In this document: piece by piece, positions 22,709 to 33,030 of the stretch
How positions within the stretch are numbered: position 1 is the stretch's first letter
How the letters are laid out: each line of letters starts with the position of its first letter
Assembly (NCBI GenBank): GCA_019009955.1
Contig: CM032229.1
Span: 145,299,501 to 145,363,500, forward strand
Source of the DNA: Riptortus pedestris
Lineage: Eukaryota; Arthropoda; Insecta; Hemiptera; Alydidae
DNA: 64,000 nt
Direction: 5' to 3'
Notes under the pieces: generated by a model
The model's database searches: none
What the model saw: the letters and a program-made list of their open reading frames with translations, nothing else
Told to the model about the DNA's origin: nothing
Made by a program: the position numbers and the translations under genes

Positions 22709-23197
22709 TGTTCAGTCGTCATTTGAATTTGAATTTCCCGCGCTCGCTGATTTCATAAACCCGCCACACACATGCAGATCACCAAGGCTGTGGCCTACAG
22801 CGGAAACTACGTTGCAGCTCAAGATGGCATCGGCTAGTTACAAAGATACAGTCAGTTGAGCATCGACGCTCTCTGGGGTCGTTTCTACGGCCAGTGGGGC
22901 TTTGCCCCTCTCCCTCCGCTACAGATAACCGCTTCATAGATAACCGCTCAGTTGGGATTCACCCGTTACAGATTATTGTCAATCTTTCATCTCCCGCAAA
23001 GCTACCATCATATGGATCACCGCAACCAGCTAGAAGACAGACTCTTATAGTGAACAGAGAAAATAACTACGGAAGAAGACTCCACTTCAAGAAAAGTATA
23101 TGTTTCCCGCAGGTACCTATTTCTCATAATGATAGCATTATCTATGCAAATTATCAAATGAGTACTCACAATATAGGACCGATCGATCATTCTTTTG

Positions 23198-23229
<32 letters not shown>

Positions 23230-23456
23230 GCTTGCCGCTAAATTATTTTGTAAAGTTAAGTTATCTTTTGTTTCTTATTCAACCTCTATATCTATAAAGT
23301 GTATTATATGTTGCTTAATCAATTCATATATACTTGATTCTTTAGAGAACTCAAATAGTGACTTGTGTTATTTCCCCTCATCTTCCCATAAAAATAGTAA
23401 ATATTTCAGTCTAATGCTCTCTTATTATTCCCTTTAAGAAGCTTCCCGCCTTTACA
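22709..23456 (+). mobile_element. LTR of a BEL/Pao-like element
   Basis: A GC-richer segment starts TGTTCAGTCGTC and ends TTTACA, immediately followed by TTTTGGTGCCGAAA, which resembles the TGGTGCCGAAA primer-binding sites found beside LTRs of many invertebrate LTR retrotransposons. TG...CA ends plus an adjacent primer site at the expected spacing define a roughly 748 bp LTR. It carries an internal (TA)n (23199-23222). No second LTR or gag-pol was found, so only the 5' LTR and leader remain. The open frame at 22894-23241 lies within the LTR and is probably not a gene. Confidence 0.45.
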
Positions 23457-23470
23457 TTTTGGTGCCGAAA
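23457..23470 (+). promoter_or_regulatory. primer-binding-site-like motif
   Basis: TTTTGGTGCCGAAA directly after the proposed LTR terminus ACA. A tRNA 3' end would prime minus-strand synthesis here; the tRNA identity is not determined. Confidence 0.4.
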
Positions 23471-23751
23471 TAGCTCTATTATTATTACCGCAAAAGCTAA
23501 CCGCACGCCCTAACAAGTACTTTCGCTGATTCCAGATATGCAGCTGGATTTTTTCTAACACCTCAGGATTTTGTACAATTTAAATGTTAAAATATAACAA
23601 ATCTAGTATATTTTGAATAATTTTCCGATAAGTCAAAGGTAGTTTCGATGGTGAGCAGTTAATTGTTAGAACTTTGCTTGTGGTTTTCTTTATAAAAAAA
23701 GAATTTAAACAAATAAAATTCAACAATAAGCATTTATGAATGAACATAGCT
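23471..23751. other. LTR element leader remnant, then unassigned
   Basis: The first roughly 90 bp (ACCGCAAAAGCTAACCGCA and onward) have leader-like composition. The remainder is AT-rich and unassigned. Confidence 0.35.
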
Positions 23752-23955
23752 CTACAGCCTCAAGGCCTCAACACATGTCTTACAAACTTCATGGGGTGCC
23801 CAACTCTTGTCCTGATCCCCAACCCGTATCCCAAAATAAGCATGATATACCAGTTTTACGAATCTGGTTATATTTTGTCTCTGCTTTACTGTAACATAAC
23901 TTCCACAGATGTAACAGAATATATCAGAATTGTTTAAACACTTACGTGAAATCAT
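23752..23955 (-). pseudogene. Cys-rich multicopy arthropod gene fragment
   Basis: The frame opens with MISRKCLNNSD and continues FCYICGSY..., QRQNITRFV, YHAYFGIRVGDQDKSWAPH and EVCKTCVEALRL. It has the pattern C...FCYICG...GDQDK-WAPH-VCK-TC-EALR of a Cys-rich family I recall as multicopy and uncharacterised in arthropod genomes. Spacing C-x(9)-C-x2-C and C-x2-C suggests metal binding. The frame ends at TAG (23752-23754) just where family members usually carry Trp after 'LR', so it is probably a nonsense-truncated copy; an exon boundary is the alternative. The rest of the protein is not recognisable downstream. Confidence 0.6.
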
Positions 23956-25316
23956 TTCACTTACTTAAACGTCTTTTTACAACTGAAAATCACTGTTCTA
24001 TACATACACTAAGTAATAACATAACATAATCTCAAACAAGCTACGTCATCTAATTGAGAGAGATACAGGAAATGGCGCTTTGACTCGCGCAGTGATGCCA
24101 ACTGTCAATAATTATGATTGAAATACCCTCTCTAACAGGCCGAAATTAATAAAAATATTTAATAGTATCATGTGAGGCTCTATGAAAACTGTACGTGATA
24201 GCTAAAAACGGACTTCATATTCGAATTCAGTGAAGAAAATATAAAAACATCAAAACATAAAAAATGTTGCAGAGTGGTGTAATTTATGCTCATATTATTA
24301 TTATTGATAATAATAATAGTACAGTTATACCGATTAATTGAAATACTTGAAATATTGTTGAACCCCATTTGTTGCGGAGGAGTAAAGATAAATAAATAAA
24401 AAGTAATTCATATTTTCCCCACTTTTTGACTACTAAATGTCTTTTAGTTTTGTATGAAAACACTAAATTCTCACGAAACCCTTAGCTAAAATTTCCATTA
24501 TTCTATTTTATTATTTTTTAAAAAGTCTTGTGAATTGGACCTTATTAAAATAAATGAGTTTCCTTAACGTTCGAAAAATGTCTTTTGGAATTACGAACAT
24601 CTTTTGCCACAGAGATCTACGAAAAGGTGAAATAGTTAATTAATGTACTTAATGGTCATTAAAAAATAAAACTGTTTTGTTTATTGAAATGAATTTAAAT
24701 ATACGTATTATAATATATTCTGAAGAGATATTGGAATAATTATATACGAGATTTAATAATCATCAGCTGCGAAACAGCTTGTCGCCCTTGTAATGGTGGC
24801 ATCATCGATTTCCAAGCTTGGGTCATTAGCGAAATATGCTACTCATCTAATTGGTCACATAAAGCCAAAATGGTTTTCGATATTACCAAGACCTTGTCCT
24901 CGATGACAGTCTTCGGGTTCGACAGTGACTTGCTCTTGCCTTTTCCTCAATTAATGTAGCCAATTCTGTATCTGAATTCGCAATTTAAATACCCTCTCCC
25001 ATAACGAGAGAATAATATTCTTTATTTAAATGAAATAACAGGATGTGTTATTTTATGGAAGAGTTTTCCTTATTTTTTTTTCTTCAAAAGTTTACAACTT
25101 AATTGAAGTTTGATTTCTGCCTTTTGTTTGAATTAATTGCTTCCATACTTTTTTTGCCATTTCTATTTCGTTAAAAAATTCAAACTTCTTCAACTTATTT
25201 ATTAATAAAATTAGTTATCAAAGCCTCTTGCATTTAGAGGAATAGTTCTTAATTGTAGCTTGTACCGTGCCTCGTTAAGTGATTATAAAAATATAAATTG
25301 CCTCTTAAAAAGTGAC
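23956..25316. other. unassigned AT-rich sequence
   Basis: No recognised repeat. A GC-richer patch at 24765-24970 holds a 50-codon plus-strand open frame of no recognised family. Confidence 0.4.
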
Positions 25317-25352
25317 ATTTTAGCTGATTTCCCTTAAGGGAAACTTCCAAAA
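25317..25352 (+). repeat. isolated family H 3' hairpin
   Basis: TTTTAGCTGATTTCCC, TTAA, GGGAAACTTCC: the H terminal palindrome without a recognisable body upstream. Confidence 0.55.
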
Positions 25353-25455
25353 ACGTTGATAGTCAAAAATTTGTAAAACTTCAGATAATTTTTTTCTATT
25401 TTGAGGCAGAAGTGGTTTCCAAAATTCCTGAATTGATTACTTCTGTTATAAAAAA

Positions 25456-26091
25456 AAACGTCCGTCACACAGGAGCTGCGTAAAATTGAAACTGCGTAAC
25501 CAGATTTTCCACGTGCTGGTATAGCATACTTTTCGTCTCATCTTTCCACTTATTCTTTATTTCCATATAAAACCCCGTTGAGTTGAAAGGGGGGTAAGTA
25601 CCAAGTTAAGTTTAATCTATTTATGTTACTGAAGTCTGAAGACAAGGAAGTGTGAATAACTTAATACTTGAGTTACGAAAAGCTGCATAGAACAACAATT
25701 GTAGAACACCAATAGTTTAACAAGATCGGTTCTACGATCTAATGCATTATATAGGAGATATTTTGAATTCTCGAGTCCCCCTCTAAACCCCCCATTATTT
25801 CTAGCTTTATAACTTCGTTAAAATTTATGATATAGAAAATATGGATAAAACAATTTACGTAGGTAATTTAATTTTCTATAAGATTGGTTATATACAATTT
25901 TTTGACTTGAATTATAATAAAGGAGACGTATCAAATTTTCGAATTCCTCCCCTCTAACACCAGTTCCCTCTAGTCTGATTTCAGCCGTTACAGAAATTGA
26001 TCTTTAGTTTTACATAAAATGCTTGTATATCAAGTTTGGTAAGGATAGAGCAAAAATTGCGACCACTAAAGTGGTAACCGACGCGCTTGTG

Positions 26092-26151
<60 letters not shown>

Positions 26152-26276
26152 ATTTTGAACGGACCTAATTTTCGTCATCTCCTAGGTAGGATCGATGAAC
26201 AATTGAGGACATTTTTCGACAATGGAGTCATGAGTACAACCTCGATACTTCATTTTTCTTAAGAGCTATCTGCTAA
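25456..26276 (+). mobile_element. family H element, long variant
   Basis: 5' end CGTCCGTCACACAGGAGCTG after an A-run, then a modified terminal region. Two successive core blocks follow (C-rich tracts at 25776 and 25950), so it may be a composite of two H copies. Next are 'aaaattgcgaccactaaagtggtaac', a short (TG)n, (TA)n at 26103-26148 and 'cctaattttcgtcatctcctaggtagg'. The 3' end is degraded (TTTTTCTTAAGAGCTATCTGCTAATA). Confidence 0.62.
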
Positions 26277-27180
26277 TAGATGTCTATAGTTCACGTGCTT
26301 CTTAAAATAAAGAAAAAAAATACAGAGTTAATATTGTACGTTGTTTGATTAATTAGTTTATTTATGTTATCAGTGCCCATGTTTTGTTGGGAAACGCTGA
26401 TAAAAAATTAATTGCTTGTTATTGCATTTTAAAGCCTTGGAATGTGAGGCCTTGCTCAACGAACTGTGTGACATTCATATTGAGCTGTAAATCATGAACT
26501 TGCTTCTCTCATCCATATCCGCAAGATATTTATAAAGCTTTACTAGCATCATAAGAACTTGCCTCGAGGTAATCAGAGTGACTAATCAAAGAGGCAACTA
26601 AATTATTATAGACCCATTACTGGCAACTACTTCAGTTATAATCGACTCGTCATTAATTACAATGTACTGACACTCTCAATTGACGCTGCACGAGCCTTAA
26701 TGTACAATGAGTTAAGAAAGAATGGGGCAATGGGTTATTTGATGTGGAACAATGCCTGATTCAAGTACAAAGTACTCATCTCAGAAACAGTCACACGTCT
26801 GTGTTTCCCAATGGGGGTTTCGATCTTATCGTTCTAAATACAATCATGCTGTGAAGTCATTGTTCCGATTTTATATTGTATCTCTGAAGACATTGCTACT
26901 GCATGTAATGTATTGGCATGCCAACGATGAACATTGTTAGGTTATCCTTCATATAAGATCAGAAAGATGTCATGTTCTCATTATACCCGACGGGAGGGTC
27001 ACCGGTCACTCCACCAGTTTCCAGGTTTCCTGTTGGCGGGATCTAATATAGTCAATGTCGTTAGTCATCTCGAAGGGGCTACGTGACCCATAGACACATG
27101 TTGATCCACCAACTCCCTCTAGAACAATCTGGTAGCGAAGTCGTGAAATAGTGTTCTATCTTTGCAGGAATTTGGATCTT
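26277..27180. other. unassigned sequence with GC-rich patch
   Basis: AT-rich to about 26900. 26980-27170 is GC-richer, without a domain-bearing frame. Not classified. Confidence 0.4.
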
Positions 27181-27437
27181 TTAGCAGATATCCCTTAAGG
27201 GTTTGTCTGTTACCGCTCTAGCTGTCACAATTATTGTTTAATTGTTACCAAACTCGATATTTAGTCGTTATATGTAAAAAGAAACATCAAGTTCGTTAAC
27301 GGCTGAAATCGGACCAGGGGGTTTAGAGGGGGAGAATTTTGAAAATTCGAACTATCTCCGTTACTATAAATCGGATCGAAAAACTGCATAAAATCAATCT
27401 TATTGCAAATTAAATGTACGATAAATAAAGTTATATA

Positions 27438-27484
27438 CGAGGGGTGTACAGAAAGTTCTAAGCCTGATATATATATATATATAT

Positions 27485-27526
<42 letters not shown>

Positions 27527-27795
27527 TCAACTTACATATTTTTATTTTTCAATATAGTCCTGCTCAACAGCGAACGCACTTATTACCGCTTTTCCAACAT
27601 CTGCAACCCGGTCAAAAAAAAATTGTTGTCGAAACCTTCCAAAACACTTTTTTTTTGACCGGGTTACAGATGTTGGAAAAGCGGTGGAATAAGTGCGTTG
27701 CTGTTGAGGGGGACTATATTGAAAAATAAAAATATGTAAGTTGAAAATATATTTGTATATATATATCAGGCTTAGAACTTTCTGTACACCCCTCG
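27438..27795. mobile_element. fold-back mariner-like element
   Basis: Ends CGAGGGGTGTACAGAAAG and its exact complement, flanked by TA on both sides (27436-27437, 27796-27797), the Tc1/mariner target duplication. The whole 358 bp is a long inverted repeat. Each half holds a (TA)n, a block like a mariner 3' end and a reading frame closing with GDYIEK or QDYIEK, as mariner transposases do. The plus frame (to 27729) and the minus frame (to 27542) are copies of one transposase C-terminus, so the element is two 3' ends back to back. It cannot encode a transposase. Confidence 0.78.
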
Positions 27796-27910
27796 TACAT
27801 TTATTCCCAATCTTGAATATTAACCGAGATATTTGCATTTTTCAGTCTTTAGAAAACCCCCACTTCTACTCATGTTACATAAACTATGTTCGGTTTTAAG
27901 ATCCAAATTT

Positions 27911-27957
27911 AAGATTCAAATGATGTGGTTTATTACATACCACATCATTTGAATCTT
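27911..27957. repeat. perfect hairpin with about 19-bp arms
   Basis: AAGATTCAAATGATGTGGT and ACCACATCATTTGAATCTT flank a short loop (TTATTACAT). Located inside the H copy of 27181-28357, and not part of other H copies. Confidence 0.75.
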
Positions 27958-28488
27958 AAATACCAAAAATTGTTTTCAAGAGACATTTATTATACGAAAT
28001 ACGTGCAAATATGCAAATACTAGTGACCCCCCCCTCTTCTTAAGTTTTTGGACAACTTTATTAGATTGATTGAGATCAAAATTATTCTGATTCATTATAA
28101 ATTACAGTACTAGATATAGTAAATAGTTTCCAATCAAATTAATACGTTATATTCAGATATATTACGGTAATTTTTTTTCCTTCCGGTAAGAAGTTGGCAG
28201 AACTATTTGTTTACATTTCTGATGCTTTCCATAAGGAGGTTTCTTATTATCGTTTGTATTTATTCACCTAATATTCACGGTGGAGTTGCGTTACCGGTAT
28301 GTAGATGTATCTATTGTTAAACTTCACGCGGGAAATCTGCGTAGTTTACGCAGCGGTCTTTATTACCTTTAAACTGAGAGTAATGGTTGATGTACCCACG
28401 AAGTCAGTGTCGGCCCAATATAAAACTATTTGAGTTATGTACTACATCTTATTCTGAAGTGTATTTAGAATGAGAATAAATAAATAAA

Positions 28489-29366
28489 AGTCGGCCACGC
28501 AGGGGCTGCGTAAACTAAGCAGATCTCCCACGCGAAGGTTTACAATTGATAAATATACATACTGGTAACACTAGCGCGAATATTAAATGAATAAATACAA
28601 ACGGCAATGAAATCTTTGAGTACAAGTTAATAACTCTTCAACGGAAAGCTTCTGAATTGTAAACAAACAGGCCAGCCAACCTGAATTCTAGACTTAAAAG
28701 AAAAACCATTTATGAAATATATCTGAATATAATATATTACTTTTATTGATTTATTTACTACAGCTAGTGCTGTAATTTGTAATGAATCAGAATAATTTTA
28801 ATCTCAATTACTTAAATTTTAGTAATCCAAGAACAAAAGAAGGGAATAGAACGTATTTGCATATATCTCACAAAGTAAAAGTTCAATGAAAACAATATTT
28901 GTTATTTAACCTTGCAATAAAGTGGTTCATGATATAGCAGATTATTATTAATATAACATGAGTAGGAGAGGAATTATTCATGATACAGAAAATATGTATA
29001 GAACAATATTAATAGATACTTTAATTTTCAATAATATATGTTCCACACAATGTTTCGATCCGACGTGTAGTAACAGATATATTTCGAATTTTCGAAAATA
29101 CCCCCTTAAACCACCCACCTCCCACTGGTCCGATTTCAGCCATTAACGAACTCGATCTTTCTTTTTACATAAAACGTTTAAATATCGAGTTTGGTAACGA
29201 TAAAGCAATAATCGCGACCGCTAAAGAACAGACATATATAGTTTTGACCTAATTTTCGTCATCCCCTAGGTAGTATCCTTGAATTTGACATTTGAAAAAT
29301 TTTAAAAATCGCGTCATGAGTACGTCCTCAATAGCTGATTTCCCTTAAGGGTACTCTGCTAAAAAA
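28489..29366 (+). mobile_element. family H element, long variant
   Basis: 5' end AAGTCGGCCACGCAGGGGCT, the CTGCGTAAACTAAG and GCAGATCTCCCACGCG region, and a long-variant 5' section shared in inverted orientation with 28060-28357. The core has a C-rich tract (29101-29125), a very short TA core (29232-29240) and 'cctaattttcgtcatcccctaggtag'. The 3' end is GATTTCCC-TTAAGGGTACTCTGCTAAAA (split). It lies head to head with the previous H copy, about 130 bp apart. Confidence 0.68.
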
Positions 29367-29687
29367 AAGGCCTTGTTTTCTACTATTGCTTTAATTTATG
29401 AAATGTTCACTTTCAGAGTCAGTGCTCCATCATCAGTGCATGATGATTATAGAAGTGTAGCCTGGACCAAAACCGCCGGGCGACTGACAAGGAGAGGGAC
29501 AACGCCTTATTATTGACCCTGATCAATTGGCTCCTCTGCCGACCACCATTTATATGTTGTAATTTAATATATATGTAATATGTTTAGAATGAGAAGAGTG
29601 AAGTTAATATTAATGAAATCCTGTGGATTTTTTGTAGTGAAATCAAATGTGTCCTAGTCCTTTTTCGCAATGAAAATTGATAAATTC
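29367..29687. other. unassigned sequence
   Basis: No recognised gene or repeat. Confidence 0.35.
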
Positions 29688-29772
29688 ATTGCAGGAAGAG
29701 GAAACATTGCCACCCTTCTACAGTGACATTGTGTTACTCTAGAAGGGTGGCCATTTTTCCTCTACAAGCAAT
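29688..29772. ncRNA. precursor-miRNA-sized hairpin candidate
   Basis: An 85-nt imperfect inverted repeat. The left arm (ATTGCAGGAAGAGG..., then CCACCCTTCTACAG) pairs with the right arm (CTAGAAGGGTGG..., then CCTCTACAAGCAAT). Over the inner 32 positions about 28 can pair, with interior mismatches spread along the stem, and the loop is very short (TTG). Size and mismatch pattern fit a miRNA precursor, but the loop is tight and a small palindromic MITE would look the same. No expression evidence is available. Confidence 0.3.
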
Positions 29773-29967
29773 ATAATTCACTTCCACCTATCAGAATATC
29801 AGCGTTGAATGATAAATTAATCTCACAGCAGTGTTTTTTGTTTACCATCAGCAGTATTTCAGTTTAATTAAGGCGGAGATTGTTCATTTTATTCTGAGAA
29901 GGGTTAAAAGATTATTTCGCTCAGTAAATAAATAAAAAATATTTTTATTTATATTTCCTGAACTTTT

Positions 29968-30060
29968 AGCAAATTTCCTCTTATAAGGGATATTAGCTAT
30001 TGATGCTGTACTCATACCGCAATTTTCAATACATTTTCTCAAATATCCATCGATCCTTAT
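29968..30060 (-). repeat. family H 3' end fragment
   Basis: Minus-oriented degraded hairpin ('agcaaatttcctcttataagggatattagctattg'), then 'tactcataccgcaattttc' and 'aaatatccatcgatcc'. It stops just before the next H copy. Confidence 0.55.
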
Positions 30061-30065
30061 GCCCC

Positions 30066-30201
30066 AACAGTCTTATTAGCAGATTACCTTTAAGGGAAAT
30101 CTGCTATTGAGGTCGTACTCATGACGGGATTTTCGAAATTTTTCTTTAATTTCCATCGATCCTATATCCAGGAGATGACGAAAATGAGGTCTGTTCAAAA
30201 C

Positions 30202-30254
<53 letters not shown>

Positions 30255-30652
30255 TTACCGCTCTAGCGGTTGAAGTTTTTGCCTTATCGTTACCAAACTT
30301 GATATATAATCGTTTTATACAAAAAGGGGGTTTAGACGGGGAGAATTTCGAAATCTCTTAATATCTCCGTTATTATGCGTCGGATTGAAAAATTCTATAG
30401 AACCATTCTTATTGAAAATTTAATCTCCTATAAATATTGTTATGTACATTGTTTCACTATCTTGATTATTAACTGAGATATTTGCATTTTTTATTTTTCG
30501 GTGTTCAGTAAACCACTACTCCCACTCATCTCATATTAACAATATTCTATTATGTTTTGAAGCACTTTATTTGAAGTTTAAACACCAAACACAAAAATAA
30601 ATGCAGAAACGTAACCGTGGGAAATCTGCTTAGTTAATGCAGCGTGACGGAA
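30066..30652 (-). mobile_element. family H element
   Basis: Minus-oriented. The 3' hairpin (AGCAGATTACC...GGGAAATCTGCT) at 30071-30095 is followed by 'attgaggtcgtactcatgacggg', 'ggagatgacgaaaatgaggtc', (GT)n plus (TA)n at 30213-30251 and 'ccgctctagcggttg'. A G-rich tract (30327-30341) and 'attaactgagatatttgcat' come next. The 5' end is GTGGGAAATCTGC, TTAGTTAATGCAG, CGTGACGG. Confidence 0.72.
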
Positions 30653-31286
30653 TATTTTAAATCTAGCGTCCTATAAAAGTGGTTGTACACATTTTGTATG
30701 TTAAACGAGTTATTTGCATTTTTTATTTATCAGGCATCAGCAAATCTCCACTTTTATTCAATGCCATTTAACGATTAACGAATATATCGTGAATAACTTT
30801 ATTTCAAGCTTAGATACTAAATATTGTTTTAATTCAACTTTTACTGCGTGAGGTACCTACATGCATATAAGTTCGGTTATGACAACTTCCTTTAGCTTTT
30901 ACGTTCTTAACTCAGAAATATTTTGTATATAACTTAGTCGAATTAATTGTTTCATTTGCCACCTATGATCATGATGATTATAGTTCAAGGCCGGAATGAA
31001 TTCAATTATAGGAATGAGCCGGGGGGGGGGGGGGTTAGAATGAGGGATTCGAAATTTCATAATATTTTCTTTGTTTTGAGTAGCATGGTAAAATGTTATA
31101 GGAACAGCCCCGTTAAAGTATTGATGGTCTGCGGGAAATTCTTATTTGTTTTCAGCCTTCAGTAAACCCCTATTCCTACTCTTTGGATGTTTAAGTAAAA
31201 TTATAAAATCTATTGTTAGATGAGATCAATAGTGTGTCAAACCTGCACGTGGGAAATCCGCTCAGTTTACGTAGTGTGAGGGACTT
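30653..31286 (-). repeat. family H 5' half, diverged
   Basis: From a 'gttaaacgagttatttgcat' block (30701), a second core-like block with a G15 run (31020-31034) and 'ttcagtaaacccctattcctact' follow. The 5' terminus is CACGTGGGAAATCCGCTCAG, TTTACGTAG, TGTGAGGGAC. The 3' half is absent, or is replaced by the adjacent copy. Confidence 0.55.
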
Positions 31287-31310
31287 TTTGTATTAATTGT
31301 TGAAAAAAAA

Positions 31311-31753
31311 AGTCCGTCACGCAGGGACTGCGTTAACTAAGCAGATTTCCCACGAGAGCCATGTATTTGTATTTATCTCAAAACTTCAGTTCAATAAATC
31401 AAAAGTTCAATGAGAACAATATTAGGTATTTAAGCTTCAAATAAAGTGCTTCATAAAATAATATGAATATTGTTAATATGAGGTGAGTAGGAGTTGGGCT
31501 TTACTGAAGACCGAAAACTAAAAAATGCAAATATCTCAGTTGATAATCAAGATAGTGAAAAAATTTACATGACAACATTTATAGAACATTAAATTTTCTA
31601 TAAGTTTGGTTTTTATTTTCTAAAGATTCCCCCTCTAAATCCCCCCTCCCCGTCGTTCGATTTCAGCCGTTAACGAACATGATCTTTCTTTTTGTATTAA
31701 ACGGTTAGATGGTAAGCATAAGACAAAAATTGCGACCACTAGAGCGGTAACAG

Positions 31754-31822
<69 letters not shown>

Positions 31823-31950
31823 GTTTTGAACGGGCCTCATTTTCGTCATCTCCTGGGTAGGATCGATGGATATTTGAAGAAAAATTTCGAAAATAGCGTC
31901 ATGAGTACGACCTCATTACCTGATTTCCCTTAAGGGAAATCTGCAAAATT
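31311..31950 (+). mobile_element. family H element, near full length
   Basis: 5' end AGTCCGTCACGCAGGGACTG after an A9 run, then GCAGATTTCCCACG. The core has a C-rich tract (31629-31651), 'aaaattgcgaccactagagcggtaacag', a long (TA)n (31757-31816) and 'gggcctcattttcgtcatctcctgggtagg'. The 3' palindrome ends TCTGCAAAAT. It is head to head with the 30653-31286 copy, with only about 25 bp between the 5' ends. Confidence 0.75.
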
Positions 31951-32933
31951 GAGTTCAATAGAGATTATATGTGATGTATAGTTCAAATGCAGTATGAATG
32001 TATCGTGGATTCGTTGAACAACATCCACATAGGTTTTGTCGGAATCCGTGACCTTCCTCAAAGGGAAGTGTTGGGCATGAATGGATCCGGGAGACATGTA
32101 TAATCAAGAGCAACCTAAAGGCGACACTAAAGGCCCTTTAATTAGCAACGAAGGCGTTGCAAACCCGAGTTCCGAGTAAATACAAACGCGTCGTATTGTT
32201 CGATGCCGCTCAAACGTCTGCATGCTTTGCTGCCGAACTAGGTCAGGGGAAACACTGCCTTTTACGTGGCTAAAGATAGAAATTAATTCAAGATAGCTCT
32301 GGCCGTTGGGTGTTCGTGGAAACGAGAGTATTGTGCCTGAGTCTAGATACCCGTACGTTTGATACGTGAGCAGTTGTACGAACTTTACGATAGAGTTGTC
32401 ATTTTTGATGAGCTGGAATAGTTTTCCATGGATAATTCAAATAAATTATAATATTTTTTTGATATTTGGGTACAATACTCAGAAAACAAACGGTATTTAT
32501 ACTGTCTTGAAGAATATTGGGTCTTTTTTTACTTTACCCACACCAGTTACTTATTTCTAAAACAGTGATTTGCGTTATCGTTAAATTGGTAAAAGTAATG
32601 AACATACGATTTAAATAATGTGTTTATCAAGTTATAAATGTAAATTTCGTCGTTGCATAGCCATTAGCCCAGAAATAAATCAACATAAAACACTTCCTTT
32701 AGTATAAGTTAACAATTGCTGAACCACGTATCTTTGCAACAGCCGATTTCTTGTCTGCAACTTCTTAGACTGCATCTATATACTGGACCTCTTTTTTTTT
32801 ATGAAATAAATCCTCATGAAGTGTCCATTTCTACATTTCCTTGATTTATAAAATAATCCATACCTCTACAAAGCCCTAAATGCTATTTCTTCTGATTTAA
32901 GAACAGGACTAAGTTAAATGAGATTCATTATTA

Positions 32934-32934
<1 letters not shown>
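31951..32934. other. unassigned sequence with GC-rich patch
   Basis: 32010-32280 is GC-richer. A minus-strand frame of about 58 codons ending near 32102 follows an acceptor-like pyrimidine tract, but no motif supports it. The rest is AT-rich. Confidence 0.35.

Positions 32935-32981
<47 letters not shown>
32935..32981. repeat. poly(A) tract, about 46-47 bases
   Basis: Uninterrupted A run. No retroelement body or target duplication could be attached to it; a SINE starts about 50 bp downstream. Confidence 0.9.
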
Positions 32982-32983
<2 letters not shown>

Positions 32984-33030
32984 TACACTTTTTAAAAACC
33001 TACCATGTAACAGGCAGGTAACCTCTTTCA

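Larger units (their letters stand above)
27181..28357 (-). mobile_element. family H element carrying a mariner insertion
   Basis: Minus-oriented. The 3' hairpin remnant (TTAGCAGATATCCCTTAAGGG) is joined directly to 'tctgttaccgctctagctgtc', so the usual (TA)n and 3' subterminal block are deleted. The core has a G-rich tract (27316-27332). A mariner-type fold-back occupies 27438-27795. H resumes with 'cttgaatattaaccgagatatttgc' and runs through a long-variant 5' region to GGGAAATCTGCGTAGTTTACGCAGCG (split at 28331-28355), the complement of the H 5' end. Confidence 0.62.

Noticed and set aside
22894..23241. 115-residue gene
   Set aside because: It lies inside the proposed LTR, runs into a (TA)n and has no recognised domain.
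24765..24917. 50-codon plus-strand frame in a GC-richer patch
   Set aside because: No start, splice site or family resemblance that can be defended.
32102..32275. Minus-strand exon after an acceptor-like tract
   Set aside because: About 58 open codons but no recognised motif, donor or poly(A) signal; support too thin.
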